DNA of 29,587 bases from Tannerellaceae bacterium (GTDB taxonomy: Bacteria > Bacteroidota > Bacteroidia > Bacteroidales > Tannerellaceae): the NCBI GenBank assembly GCA_031279915.1, contig JAITHO010000190.1, positions 1 through 29,587 of the forward strand. Reading direction: 5' to 3'. Under the pieces are notes generated by a model. The model was not told the DNA's origin. It saw only the letters and a list, made by a program, of their open reading frames with translations, and searched no databases. Shown piece after piece: positions 20,945-28,818 of the stretch; position 1 is the stretch's first letter; each line of letters starts with the position of its first letter. A program made the position numbers and the translations under genes.

Positions 20945-23845
20945 TCATCCGCCTGGGCCTCTGAATCCTCCGCCCTGACGTCCTCCGCCTGGAGGCGGGC
21001 CGCCTGGGCCTCTGTCTTCAAAGCGACGGTTGCCGCCGAAAGCGTCTTGCATGTTGGCTCCTCCCTTGAATATGCTAAAGCGATAGATGAAGTGTAGTAT
21101 AAAGTAGCTCGTTAGCGTATTGGTGCGGGATTCGGAGTACATGGCGTCGGTTGAGGAGTTGGATATATTGGCTCGCTGCTGGAGGATGTCGTATACTTTC
21201 ATGCGGAATGTTCCCGTGCCCTTGAGCATTGGGATGGGCTTGGAGGCAATGGAGGCATTCCACATTGTTTCCTTCTGCGTATATGTGTCGGAGTAACCTG
21301 AGGTGGTTGAATATGTAATGTCGCTCTCTATGACTAAGGGCAGTACCGGCGCTATATTATATAGGTATAGGGAGGTGGATCCTCCAACGCCATAGCGGAA
21401 GGTGTTGAGATTGTCGCCTGGGCGGGTGGAGTAGCGATAGCTGTTGAAGTTGATGTTAGCGTTCAGGCCTATGTCGAAATAGTTGGAACGATAGTCGATG
21501 CCGGCGCGTTCGCTTAGGGTGAGCGATTTGGTATTGCTTGTGACGGCGTCCATGATCGAATTGCTGTTGCCGTACATTCCCATGGTCATTGAGTTGATGG
21601 AGAACTTTGAGAACTGTTCTTTGTAGCGGAGGGGAGTGTTCATCATGAATCGGAGATTGCCGCTGTAGTTGCCGTCGATGTTGGCGTAGGTTGTATGCTT
21701 TACTCCGCCGGGAAGATTGCTTACGTTGTTGACTATGGCGTTCAGCGTGTAATTACCGCCGGCCATGAGCATGAATGCGGTTTGCTTTTCGGGGAGGAAG
21801 CGCCTGAACATGATGTTCAGGTTGTTGTTGTAACTGGGATCAAGGTCCTTGTTGCCAATCACTATGTTGTTCGGATCGGTTACGTCGCGCACTTGCTGGA
21901 GCTGGGTCATGCTCGGTTCGTTGGCTCGTCCGTTGTAATCTATTCGCAGATTTGACTGCCGGTTGAACATATAGTTAAATTGTAGCATGGGCGAGAAGTT
22001 GAGCACCGAGCGCGATATTTCTTCGACTACCTCTCCGTCTTTGTATATCTCCCCTTTGCTTGATGCGGGATCGAGGTTGGCTCCGAGGGTGAAGTTGTAC
22101 TTGGGGCGGACGGCCTTGAAGCTTAGGCTGGCCCGCTGCGATGTGAAGTCGTAGTTGTACTTTTCGATGTAGCTCGTATCGCGTATGGTATAGTTGCCGT
22201 TGGCGTCGGCCATGTAGATTGGCCGATCGGAGCTCTGGTTGCGCTGCGAGTAGCGATAGCTAAGCTGCAGGAAATTGTTGCCGCCTAAGGGTTCGACCCA
22301 TGATGCATACAGGCGATAGTTGTAATTGAAGTTCTTGTAGCTATAAATCTGATCAATCAGATAGTCGGGAGTGCCGTCGAAGTAGAGCGAGTTCGAGTAG
22401 TTCTTCCCATCTTCTTTGGTGCGATTATATTCGCCTTCGATGGATGCGCTCAAGACGCGGCCCTTATTGTTGAGCTTGCGGCTGATGTCGAGCTCGCCTT
22501 CGAATCCCATGCCGCTGCCGTCGGACGATGAGCGCGACTCAACGTCGCTCAGCTTGTTGTGGGCTTCGCTGGGATTGCGTCCGAGCCCGAGCTTGGTGTT
22601 CGATGTCTCTTCCTGGGCGATATGGCTGCCGCTGAAGCTGAGGTTAGGGCGGAATATTATGGTTGTCATCGTATCCGGACGCCATTCCATGCGAACATTG
22701 GCGCGCACGTTGTCGTTAACGCGGTTGCCGGATGAGTTGCGATCGGTGAAGCGGGTTGTATCGGCACGCAGGAATGTTTGCGAGCTACTGTTAGTGATGG
22801 CAGTATTATCGGTGCCGTTGTACCGAATATTGCCGGTGATGGTAAGTTTGGGGGAGAACTCTCTGCTGAAGTTCAGGCCGACGTTGCCCGAGGAGGTGAT
22901 TCCATTGCCCCCGCCTCCGCCGAACATCATCCTGCCTCCGCCGCCACCCTGCATCATTGAGGAGGCAAAATCCGTGAAGCCCATGTTGTTCGTATTGTTC
23001 AGCCCGCCCATAAGGGTGATCTGATTATTGTTCCAAAAGCGATTAACGATGGCATTACCCTCGTAGCGCTCCTTGCTGCCGTAGCCGGCCATGGCATTCC
23101 CGAACCAGCCTTCCTTCATCCCAGGTTTGATTACGAGATTTATAACCGTTTCCTCGTTGCCGTCGTCAAAGCCTGTCATCATCGTCATGTCGCTCTTGCG
23201 ATCAACCACCTGCACCTTATCGACCATGGCTGCGGGGAGATTCTTCGACGCTACCTTCGGATCGTCGGAGAAGAACTCTTTGCCATCCACCAATATCTTC
23301 TTGATCTCTTTGCCGTTGACCGTTATCTTCCCATCGCTGCTCACCTCGGCGCCGGGCATGCGCTTCACCAAATCTTCCAGCGCCGCGCCTTCCTGAACCT
23401 TATATGAATCTGCATTATATTCAATGGTATCATTCCTGACCTGAACTTCGGCCGCTTTGCCTACAACTACGGCTTCGCTCAACAGGATGGAGGATTCCTG
23501 CATTTCTACCCTACCAACGTTCACCGGATTGGTGCGACCGGAGATTTGCAACAACTGGTAAACAGGCTCGAAGCCAACGTAAGTCACATGCATTAAATAA
23601 TTGCCCGCCCTCACATTCTTGATGGAAAAACTGCCGTTGCGCTCGCTGGCCGCACCGGTCACGAAGGCGCTGTCGCGAACGCTCAGAAGACGAACGGTGG
23701 CTTGCTCAACCGGCTCGCGGTTACTCTTCTCGACGACTGAACCGCGTATCTCAACGCTCGCGCCGCCCGATCGCTGTTGCGCCATCATTGCTGGCATAAC
23801 GGCAAGAAGTAAAACTAATAGTGGGATGATTTTGCTGTTTCGCAT
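20945..23845 (-). CDS. TonB-dependent receptor / outer-membrane beta-barrel protein with Gly-rich tail
   Basis: This 966-residue protein has a signal peptide (MRNSKIIPLLVLLLAVMPAM, cut near MAQQ). A carboxypeptidase-regulatory-like domain covers about residues 30-115 (VEIRGSVVEKSNREPVEQATVRLL). A plug-like region at 120-235 includes EAVVVGKAAEVQVRNDTIEYNAD, LVKRMPGAEVSSDGKITVNGKEIKKILVDGKEFF and KNLPAAMVDKVQVVDRKSD. A beta-barrel of the OMP_b-brl_3 type follows. Unusual glycine runs lie near residues 299-318 (MQGGGGGRMMFGGGGGNG, a surface or periplasmic loop). The extreme C-terminus is Gly/Pro-rich (RGPGGPPPGGGRQGGGFRG) instead of ending in an aromatic barrel-signal strand. It has no SusD partner and no adjacent dedicated regulator. 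Ligand unknown. Confidence 0.9.
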   Translation of the reverse strand: MRNSKIIPLLVLLLAVMPAMMAQQRSGGASVEIRGSVVEKSNREPVEQATVRLLSVRDSAFVTGAASERNGSFSIKNVRAGNYLMHVTYVGFEPVYQLLQISGRTNPVNVGRVEMQESSILLSEAVVVGKAAEVQVRNDTIEYNADSYKVQEGAALEDLVKRMPGAEVSSDGKITVNGKEIKKILVDGKEFFSDDPKVASKNLPAAMVDKVQVVDRKSDMTMMTGFDDGNEETVINLVIKPGMKEGWFGNAMAGYGSKERYEGNAIVNRFWNNNQITLMGGLNNTNNMGFTDFASSMMQGGGGGRMMFGGGGGNGITSSGNVGLNFSREFSPKLTITGNIRYNGTDNTAITNSSSQTFLRADTTRFTDRNSSGNRVNDNVRANVRMEWRPDTMTTIIFRPNLSFSGSHIAQEETSNTKLGLGRNPSEAHNKLSDVESRSSSDGSGMGFEGELDISRKLNNKGRVLSASIEGEYNRTKEDGKNYSNSLYFDGTPDYLIDQIYSYKNFNYNYRLYASWVEPLGGNNFLQLSYRYSQRNQSSDRPIYMADANGNYTIRDTSYIEKYNYDFTSQRASLSFKAVRPKYNFTLGANLDPASSKGEIYKDGEVVEEISRSVLNFSPMLQFNYMFNRQSNLRIDYNGRANEPSMTQLQQVRDVTDPNNIVIGNKDLDPSYNNNLNIMFRRFLPEKQTAFMLMAGGNYTLNAIVNNVSNLPGGVKHTTYANIDGNYSGNLRFMMNTPLRYKEQFSKFSINSMTMGMYGNSNSIMDAVTSNTKSLTLSERAGIDYRSNYFDIGLNANINFNSYRYSTRPGDNLNTFRYGVGGSTSLYLYNIAPVLPLVIESDITYSTTSGYSDTYTQKETMWNASIASKPIPMLKGTGTFRMKVYDILQQRANISNSSTDAMYSESRTNTLTSYFILHFIYRFSIFKGGANMQDAFGGNRRFEDRGPGGPPPGGGRQGGGFRGPGG

Positions 23846-24004
23846 GATTAAAATATATAATTCGTTTTGTATATGGATAGACAGCAGGCTTATAATTTGG
23901 TTTAATACCTTAATGAAAAATTAAGAATCGACAATAAACCTACGCCTTGGTTGCTATCACCAAAATATTTCGGAAACGACAATACAGTATCTCTGTTCCC
24001 AAAA

Positions 24005-24300
24005 AAATGATTTCGCCTCAACTAGGTACCTGTTTAGTCCCAAAAAAAAGTTTTGGGGATAATCAGGGACTAGATTGAGGCAAAAAAACCCTTGGGGAGG
24101 AAGATTGGTGGCTGATATTCCTCCGTAAAAAAGATTTTGCGACAGAATGGCAGCTGTTTTGCCTCATTAAATTCGTTTTGGCGACAGAATGGCGGCATTT
24201 TTCTTCCCCAAAAACGTTTTGGGCACAAACTAGAGACTAGGTTGGTTCCAAAACTTTTTTTTGGGAAAAATCAGGCTCTAGGATGAGAGAAATTTTTTTT
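24005..24300. repeat. Degenerate ~41-bp periodic array (array D)
   Basis: TTTTGGG-type blocks recur at about 24011, 24051, 24090, 24135, 24176, 24217, 24259 and 24297, with steps of 38 to 45 bp and three of 41-42 in a row. Three blocks complete a palindrome of the CCCAAAA-n-TTTTGGG kind (24040-24057, 24207-24223, 24248-24265). GCGACAGAATGGC occurs twice, 42 bp apart (about 24139 and 24181). ACTAG-type motifs recur as GGGACTAGATTGAGGC, GAGACTAGGTTGG and GGCTCTAGGATGAG. It looks like an old, diverged array of the same kind as B and C. Confidence 0.6.
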
Positions 24301-24536
24301 GCAGAAACATAATATACATCCCGTATGTGAGCCGCATGACTTGTTTGCCCTCAAACACAACCCGACTTTTTGCCAATTCAACCTGCTGAAACCAGGCACA
24401 CCCTGGCGCTGGGCCCCAGCCAGAAAATTTTAGCCAACTACAGCCTGTGCCTGTTTCCAAACCGTTTTTCCGGCATAAAGTCAATGTGTGTTGGAGGCTG
24501 AATATTTTTTCCGACAAATACAACACTGCTTTCGGG
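24301..24536. other. Gene-free segment with two adjacent small hairpins
   Basis: No credible gene. Two short symmetric elements sit side by side: CCAGG-CACAC-CCTGG (24392-24406) and GCTGGG-C-CCCAGC (24408-24420), followed by AAAATTTT. The open frame on the minus strand at 24278-24526 has no family signature. This could be a further decayed part of array D, but the 41-bp phase cannot be followed. Confidence 0.4.
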
Positions 24537-24651
24537 ACTTCTAATAATTAAATTTTTCAAGGCTTGCGACAGAGGTAAAAGCGGAGTTTACTTTAGTAAA
24601 TGAGCATTTTGCCGACGGAGCGTAACGCAGAAAAATCTAATTATTAGAAGT
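24537..24651. mobile_element. 115-bp MITE-like element with 21-bp terminal inverted repeats
   Basis: ACTTCTAATAATTAAATTTTT (24537-24557) and AAAAATCTAATTATTAGAAGT (24631-24651) are inverted copies with one mismatch in 21 bases. The interior is also roughly self-complementary: GGTAAAA pairs with TTTTGCC and TTTACT-TT-AGTAAA forms the tip, so the whole element can fold into one long hairpin. It has no coding capacity. I see no clear target-site duplication. It ends 13 bases before the PAP2 stop codon and could also act as its terminator. Confidence 0.65.
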
Positions 24652-24664
24652 AACCGTTATCCTG

Positions 24665-25393
24665 TCAAAATACGCAAGCCATACCCATGCCAATGGCATC
24701 GCTGCCAACAACCGGAACGATTGCCATGCCGCTGGGGGCCTTGATGACCTTGCGGAAAAGGGGGAGGAGAAGATAGGAGGCTTCGACGCAGAGGATGGCG
24801 GTTCCGGCTCCCGCGGCAACGTCGCCCAACCAGTGCTTGCGATTGATGACGCGCATGCTGCCTACGCCGGCGGCTGCTGCATAGCCGGCGATGCCAATCC
24901 AGGGCGAGCTGTCTTTATACTCGCGAAAGAGGATGTGAGCGCCGGTGAAGGCCGTGGCCGTATGCCCGGAGGGGAAGGAGTTATGGGCCGATCCTGTTGG
25001 GCGGGGAATGTCGACGGAGTATTTCAGGGCATTGACCGTGAGGGTTGTGAGCAGATAAGATGTGGCGCAGATGAAGGTTCGGTCGCGTAGGTTATGGCGA
25101 GCCTTCGCTCCGAGCAGTTCGGCTCCGTAGATGGCTGCGAGGGGGGCGTACTGGATGTAGTCGTCGGCCCGCGTATGTAGGTTGAGTTCCTTCATCTTGT
25201 TGTCTATGGATTCGTCGATCAGCCGGTATGGGCGCAGCGTGTGGGCAAGTATCCCGTAGGTGATGAGGGATCCGGATATGATATAAGGCGCCGCCTTCCG
25301 TCCGAAGGATGCTTCGTCGTGCTCCTGGGCTGTTGCGGGCGGGACGAGGCAGCATGCGGTTGCTATTGCGATTATGCAGGCGGGGAATTTCAT
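24665..25393 (-). CDS. PAP2-family membrane phosphatase
   Basis: This 242-residue protein has an N-terminal signal or first helix (MKFPACIIAIATACCLVPPA). The three PAP2 catalytic motifs are intact: KYSVDIPRP (Lys124, Arg131, Pro132), PSGH (residues 141-144, His144) and RVINRKHWLGD (Arg181, nucleophile His187, Asp191). Several hydrophobic helices lie between. It should remove phosphate from lipid pyrophosphates or phosphates on the periplasmic face, for example undecaprenyl-pyrophosphate, phosphatidate or lipid A. The exact substrate is not readable. It is the last gene of the argB - DMT - LOG - PAP2 run, 34 bases after the LOG gene. Confidence 0.93.
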   Translation of the reverse strand: MKFPACIIAIATACCLVPPATAQEHDEASFGRKAAPYIISGSLITYGILAHTLRPYRLIDESIDNKMKELNLHTRADDYIQYAPLAAIYGAELLGAKARHNLRDRTFICATSYLLTTLTVNALKYSVDIPRPTGSAHNSFPSGHTATAFTGAHILFREYKDSSPWIGIAGYAAAAGVGSMRVINRKHWLGDVAAGAGTAILCVEASYLLLPLFRKVIKAPSGMAIVPVVGSDAIGMGMACVF

Positions 25394-25427
25394 GGGGCAG
25401 ATGCGGGGCGGATGGGCGATGAAGGGC

Positions 25428-26006
25428 TCAGATCCATTTTCCGGTAGCTATGGGTTGGTATGCCCGTAGTTGATCCAGGAGGTCGGGAACGTTATCGGCG
25501 GCGAGCAGCATTTCTCGGTGCTCCGGCTTCAGGAAGGCCTGGGCGCTCATGTTGTCGAGGAAGCTCAGGAGCGAGTTGTAGAAGCCTTCGGTATTAAGTA
25601 TTCCGACGGGCTTGGTATGGAGGCCGAGCTGGGCCCATGTGATTATCTCGAAGAGCTCGTCGAGGGTGCCGTATCCTCCGGGCAGGGCAATGAAAGCCTG
25701 GGCCATCACGCTCATCCTGTACTTGCGTTCGTGCATCGTGTTCACAACGATCATCTGGCTCAGCCCTTCGTGGGCCAACTCCGTGCGGTTGAGGAATCCG
25801 GGAATAACGCCTATGACCCTGCCGCCATTGTCGAGAGCTCCGTCGGCAACGCATTTCATCAGCCCCACCTTGCCCCCGCCGCAAATAATATCAATGCCTT
25901 GCATGGCAAGCACCATTCCGAGCAGATATGCCTGCTGGGCGTATTCTTCGCGCACGCCTGCGTTTGAGCCGCAGTACACGGCTATCTTCTTTAGTATTGC
26001 TGTCAT
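25428..26006 (-). CDS. LOG-family (TIGR00730) nucleotide 5'-monophosphate phosphoribohydrolase
   Basis: This 192-residue protein has the Rossmann-like fold typical of the family: IAVYCGSNAGV at the start, GGGKVGLMKCVADGAL near residues 43-58, then MHERKYRM with the catalytic Arg94, and the hallmark PGGYGTLDE (residues 109-117, Glu117). Such enzymes hydrolyse AMP-type nucleotides, or cytokinin ribotides in plants, to base plus ribose 5-phosphate. The physiological role in bacteria is uncertain. Its ATG overlaps the stop of the transporter gene by four bases (ATGA), so they are translationally coupled. Confidence 0.93.
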   Translation of the reverse strand: MTAILKKIAVYCGSNAGVREEYAQQAYLLGMVLAMQGIDIICGGGKVGLMKCVADGALDNGGRVIGVIPGFLNRTELAHEGLSQMIVVNTMHERKYRMSVMAQAFIALPGGYGTLDELFEIITWAQLGLHTKPVGILNTEGFYNSLLSFLDNMSAQAFLKPEHREMLLAADNVPDLLDQLRAYQPIATGKWI

Positions 26007-26965
26007 ATAGATTTTTGTTGTTGATGTTCTTCAATAAGCTTTCCCCGCTCCTTCTCAACGTCCTCGCGGCTCTTACTCTGCGTAACCATATAAACGCCGG
26101 CGAATACAAGTATGGTCGATAGCAATTTCCATCCTGTGAAACTTCCCTGGCCAATCATCATAGCGATGAGAGATGCAACGATAGGTTGTATATAGTTGTA
26201 CATGCTGACAGTGGTGGGACGCAATCGTCGCAGCGACATAGGTATGAGTGCGTAGGTGATGAAGGTTGCGAATAGTAGCACGTACAGCAGCGCTCCCAGG
26301 TCGGCCGGATGTCGCAAGCCTTCGGCAAATACAGGCGCCTCCAGCACGCCTTTGTACATGAAGGGAAATAGCATGAGGGTGGAGAAAAGAAACATCCACT
26401 TCATGATCGTGATAGCCGAGTACTTCCGGCTCAACGGACGCGAGAGAACCACATATATGGAGTAGAGCAGATTGCTGAGGGCGATGCGTATCACTCCGCC
26501 TATGCCGTCCTCGCCGCCTCCCCCTCCGCCGGCAGCAGTAAGGATCATGAGCAGAGCGCCGCAAACTCCCAAGGCCACTCCGGCTGCCTTCATCCAAGTG
26601 ATAGGTTCCTTAAGGATAAGGGCCGCAAGGAGCATAACGTAGATCGGGCCGGCAGTGGAGATGATTGATGCGTCAACCGGCGAAGTCAGATTCAGTCCGG
26701 TCATGAACAGGGCAGTATTCAGCGTCACTCCGCACAGAGCGCACACAAACAACAGTCCCATATCCTTGAGCTCCATCCGCTCCCGACCAACAAACATCGA
26801 GGTCAACCAAAACATAGCGCAAGCAAATACGGAGCGCATCAGCGTTAAAGCCTCCGGACTAACATGCGAGGGAATAAGATATTTGGATATCGGAAGATTG
26901 ACGGCAAAGAGAATGTTCACGAGCAGTATCAAGCCGTGCCCCTTCCACTTCTCGCTGGTCATCAT
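26003..26965 (-). CDS. EamA/DMT-superfamily transporter
   Basis: I choose ATG 26965 (320 residues, MMTSEKWKGHGLILLVNILF), since it overlaps the argB stop as ATGA. The frame extends to 27034, but that part lies inside argB and is not family-like. Ten membrane segments in two EamA repeats are visible; the first begins LILLVNILFAVNLPISKYLIP and the second after the glycine-rich linker TAAGGGGGGEDGIGG (about residue 170). The second repeat includes PTTVSMYNYIQPIVASLIAMMIG, the usual last-helices motif. Such transporters export or import small metabolites such as amino acids; the substrate is unknown. It lies between argB and the LOG gene with overlaps on both sides. Confidence 0.92.
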   Translation of the reverse strand: MMTSEKWKGHGLILLVNILFAVNLPISKYLIPSHVSPEALTLMRSVFACAMFWLTSMFVGRERMELKDMGLLFVCALCGVTLNTALFMTGLNLTSPVDASIISTAGPIYVMLLAALILKEPITWMKAAGVALGVCGALLMILTAAGGGGGGEDGIGGVIRIALSNLLYSIYVVLSRPLSRKYSAITIMKWMFLFSTLMLFPFMYKGVLEAPVFAEGLRHPADLGALLYVLLFATFITYALIPMSLRRLRPTTVSMYNYIQPIVASLIAMMIGQGSFTGWKLLSTILVFAGVYMVTQSKSREDVEKERGKLIEEHQQQKSI

Positions 26966-27729
26966 CGGATGAAAGTGCCAGACATTGACAGTAAATCCGA
27001 TGCCTGAGTGATGCGAACAGATCTCACTCCCCACGTAATAGCATCGAATGCATTCTCCAGCTTAGGAATCATGCCGCCCCGTATCACGCCTTTGTTTACG
27101 TAGTCGACAAACATAGATCGGTTGAGCTCGGGAATTAGGCTGTCGTCATTATTCTCGTCGGCAAGCGCTCCCTTCTTCTCAAAGCAATAAATAAGCTCCA
27201 CCTCATACAGCCCCGCCATGGCCTTCGCCACCGACGCTGCAATCGTATCAGCATTAGTGTTGAGCAGCAAACTGCCTCGGTCGTGCGTCAGCGGAGCTAA
27301 GACCGGAACAATGTCCTGCATCACAAGCGATGCAAGCGCAGAGGCATTAACCTCCTCAACGTCGCCCACGAATCCGTAGTCAATCTCCCCCACCGGCCTC
27401 TTCACCGAACGAATAATATTCAGATCCGCCCCCGACAATCCAATCGCATTCACACCAAGCCCCTGAAGCTGTGCAACGATCCGCTTGTTCACCAAACCGC
27501 CATACACCATCGCCACAAGCTCAAGAGTAGCCGCATCAGTAATGCGCCGGCCGTTCGTCATCCGAGTCTCTATACCCAAACGATCAGCCAGGCGAGAGAG
27601 CGACCTCCCCCCGCCATGAACAAGAATCTTATAGCCTTTTATAGAAGAAAAGTCATGCAGCAAAGACTCGAGCGATTGAAGCTCCTCCACAACCTTGCCT
27701 CCAACTTTTATTACTGAGAGTTTATCCAT
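26962..27729 (-). CDS. argB: Acetylglutamate kinase (N-acyl-glutamate kinase)
   Basis: This 255-residue protein has the amino-acid-kinase fold. The ATP-phosphate loop KVGGKVVEE starts at Lys8; HGGGRSL at residues 38-44 and TNGRRITD near 58-65 shape the substrate pocket; NTNADTIAASVAKAM and GGMIPKLENAFDAI complete the ATP- and effector-related C-terminal part. It phosphorylates the gamma-carboxyl of N-acylglutamate in arginine biosynthesis. In Bacteroides fragilis the pathway is known to use N-succinyl rather than N-acetyl intermediates, so the true substrate here could be N-succinylglutamate. It heads a run of overlapping genes (DMT, LOG, PAP2) and has a promoter at 27758. No other arg genes are visible. 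Confidence 0.95.
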   Translation of the reverse strand: MDKLSVIKVGGKVVEELQSLESLLHDFSSIKGYKILVHGGGRSLSRLADRLGIETRMTNGRRITDAATLELVAMVYGGLVNKRIVAQLQGLGVNAIGLSGADLNIIRSVKRPVGEIDYGFVGDVEEVNASALASLVMQDIVPVLAPLTHDRGSLLLNTNADTIAASVAKAMAGLYEVELIYCFEKKGALADENNDDSLIPELNRSMFVDYVNKGVIRGGMIPKLENAFDAITWGVRSVRITQASDLLSMSGTFIR

Positions 27730-27757
27730 GCTTAAAGTATACGAATTTTTAGTCGCG

Positions 27758-27765
27758 CAAAGGTA
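27758..27765 (-). promoter_or_regulatory. -7 promoter box for argB
   Basis: TACCTTTG on the minus strand matches TAnnTTTG exactly, 29 bases before the argB ATG at 27729. It is part of a divergent promoter pair with the tRNA promoter at 27785. I see no ArgR-like operator I would trust. Confidence 0.6.
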
Positions 27766-27784
27766 GCAAAAACGAAATATTCTC

Positions 27785-27792
27785 TATATTTG
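27785..27792 (+). promoter_or_regulatory. -7 promoter box for tRNA-Gly
   Basis: TATATTTG matches TAnnTTTG exactly and lies 14 bases upstream of the tRNA 5' end. No good -33 TTG is visible. Confidence 0.6.
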
Positions 27793-27806
27793 CCCAACGA
27801 AAGCCC

Positions 27807-27879
27807 GCGGTAGTAGCTCAGTCGGTAGAGCATCAGCTTCCCAAGCTGAGGGTCACGAGTTCGAATCTCGCCTACCGCT
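27807..27879 (+). tRNA. tRNA-Gly, anticodon CCC
   Basis: The 73-base cloverleaf has acceptor stem GCGGTAG / CTACCGC with discriminator T, D-arm GCTC..GAGC, anticodon stem TCAGC / GCTGA with loop TTCCCAA (anticodon CCC, reading GGG), and T-arm ACGAG-TTCGAAT-CTCGC with one A-C mismatch at the base of the stem. The 3' CCA is not encoded. It is a single tRNA gene followed by a strong terminator. Confidence 0.96.
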
Positions 27880-27900
27880 CCCCCCAATCCCCATCCCCCC

Positions 27901-27930
27901 AAAAAGCCTCTCCATACCGAGAGGCTTTTT
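27901..27930. terminator. Intrinsic terminator after tRNA-Gly
   Basis: AAAAAGCCTCTC (27901-27912) pairs with GAGAGGCTTTTT (27919-27930) around a 6-base loop, giving a GC stem with an A-tract before and a T-tract after, so it works in both directions. The 225 bases that follow, up to the VanX-like gene at 28156, hold no gene I can support. Confidence 0.93.
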
Positions 27931-28155
27931 CCGTTGTAGGCCGAGCAAGCTTCAAGCCCTCCATTAGCAAGTTGACAGGAACTCTAATACGAGAGATTCA
28001 ATGCACAACTTGTGCCGCTCAACTCGCATATTCCTTTGCAAGTTTGACCTCAAAGATGCAGCTCGTGAACTTATTTGTCCAGCTTTTGATGATAAATCGG
28101 CAGCCCCCTAAATGCAAACTAAGCAGCACAAGTCTATTGGCTTGCAGGAGCAAAA

Positions 28156-28818
28156 TTACAGTAGAGGCAGCCGGGCTTTAGCTTCTTCGCGCGAACAGGC
28201 GTTGAAGTGCCACCATTCGTATAAGATGGTGCGGAATCCAGCTTGGCGCATTATGGTTCTGAGAAGGCGACGATTCGCGTATGCTTCGGAGCTAATCTTC
28301 CTCGATCGCAGCAGATTCTCTTCATCATTAATATGCGATTCAGAGCCGAAGTGATCAAAGCGAGAGCCCATGTCGAGCGGTCGCCCTGAAGCGTCGACTA
28401 TGGTGAGGTCAACGGCCATCCCGTAATTGTGAAGACCGCCTCCATTGGCCGGATTGCTAACATATTTAGCCTTGCCGGCTTTCCGAGCCAAATTCCACAT
28501 GGCTCGCTGAACCGACATGGGGCGGGCAGCGTCATAAATAAGGAGCGAATATTCTGGGCGACGTACTTTGAGCAAGGCCTGAGCTTTCACAAGTTTGGCT
28601 GCGGCTTCCGGATGCAACCATGCGCCGGATATTTGCCGGTAAACAGCCTCACCGAGAAAATTGTCGATGCCGGCATAACGAAGCTCCACCTTCAGCGATG
28701 CATCGATGCCGGTTACATCAACTAATCCTTTAGAAAAAAAATATTTGTTGAGATCCTCCTGCCCGATGATAGGGTAAGCAAGGCTGAGCCAGATGGAGAA
28801 TGCAACAAGCTGCTTCAT
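28156..28818 (-). CDS. VanX/DdpX-type D-alanyl-D-alanine dipeptidase (peptidase M15 family)
   Basis: This 220-residue protein has a signal peptide (MKQLVAFSIWLSLAYPIIGQ), so it is probably periplasmic. The M15D zinc-site motifs are present: GGLHNYGMAVDLTI gives His130 and Asp137, and EWWHFN gives catalytic Glu201 and His204. YDAARP near residues 95-100 is also typical. The family cleaves D-Ala-D-Ala or similar dipeptides; VanX in resistance clusters is cytoplasmic, but there is no vanHA next to this gene and it carries an export signal, so a role in cell-wall turnover is more likely than vancomycin resistance. Its ATG overlaps the murI stop by four bases (ATGA), linking it to D-amino-acid and wall metabolism. 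Confidence 0.92.
   Translation of the reverse strand: MKQLVAFSIWLSLAYPIIGQEDLNKYFFSKGLVDVTGIDASLKVELRYAGIDNFLGEAVYRQISGAWLHPEAAAKLVKAQALLKVRRPEYSLLIYDAARPMSVQRAMWNLARKAGKAKYVSNPANGGGLHNYGMAVDLTIVDASGRPLDMGSRFDHFGSESHINDEENLLRSRKISSEAYANRRLLRTIMRQAGFRTILYEWWHFNACSREEAKARLPLL

Noticed and set aside
24278..24526. 82-residue minus-strand open frame
   Set aside because: No recognisable domain or signal peptide, it overlaps array D and the two hairpins, and it has no promoter-like sequence.
27931..28181. Possible small gene between the tRNA terminator and the VanX-like gene (69-residue plus-strand frame)
   Set aside because: It runs into the 3' end of the VanX-like gene, has no start context and no recognisable sequence.
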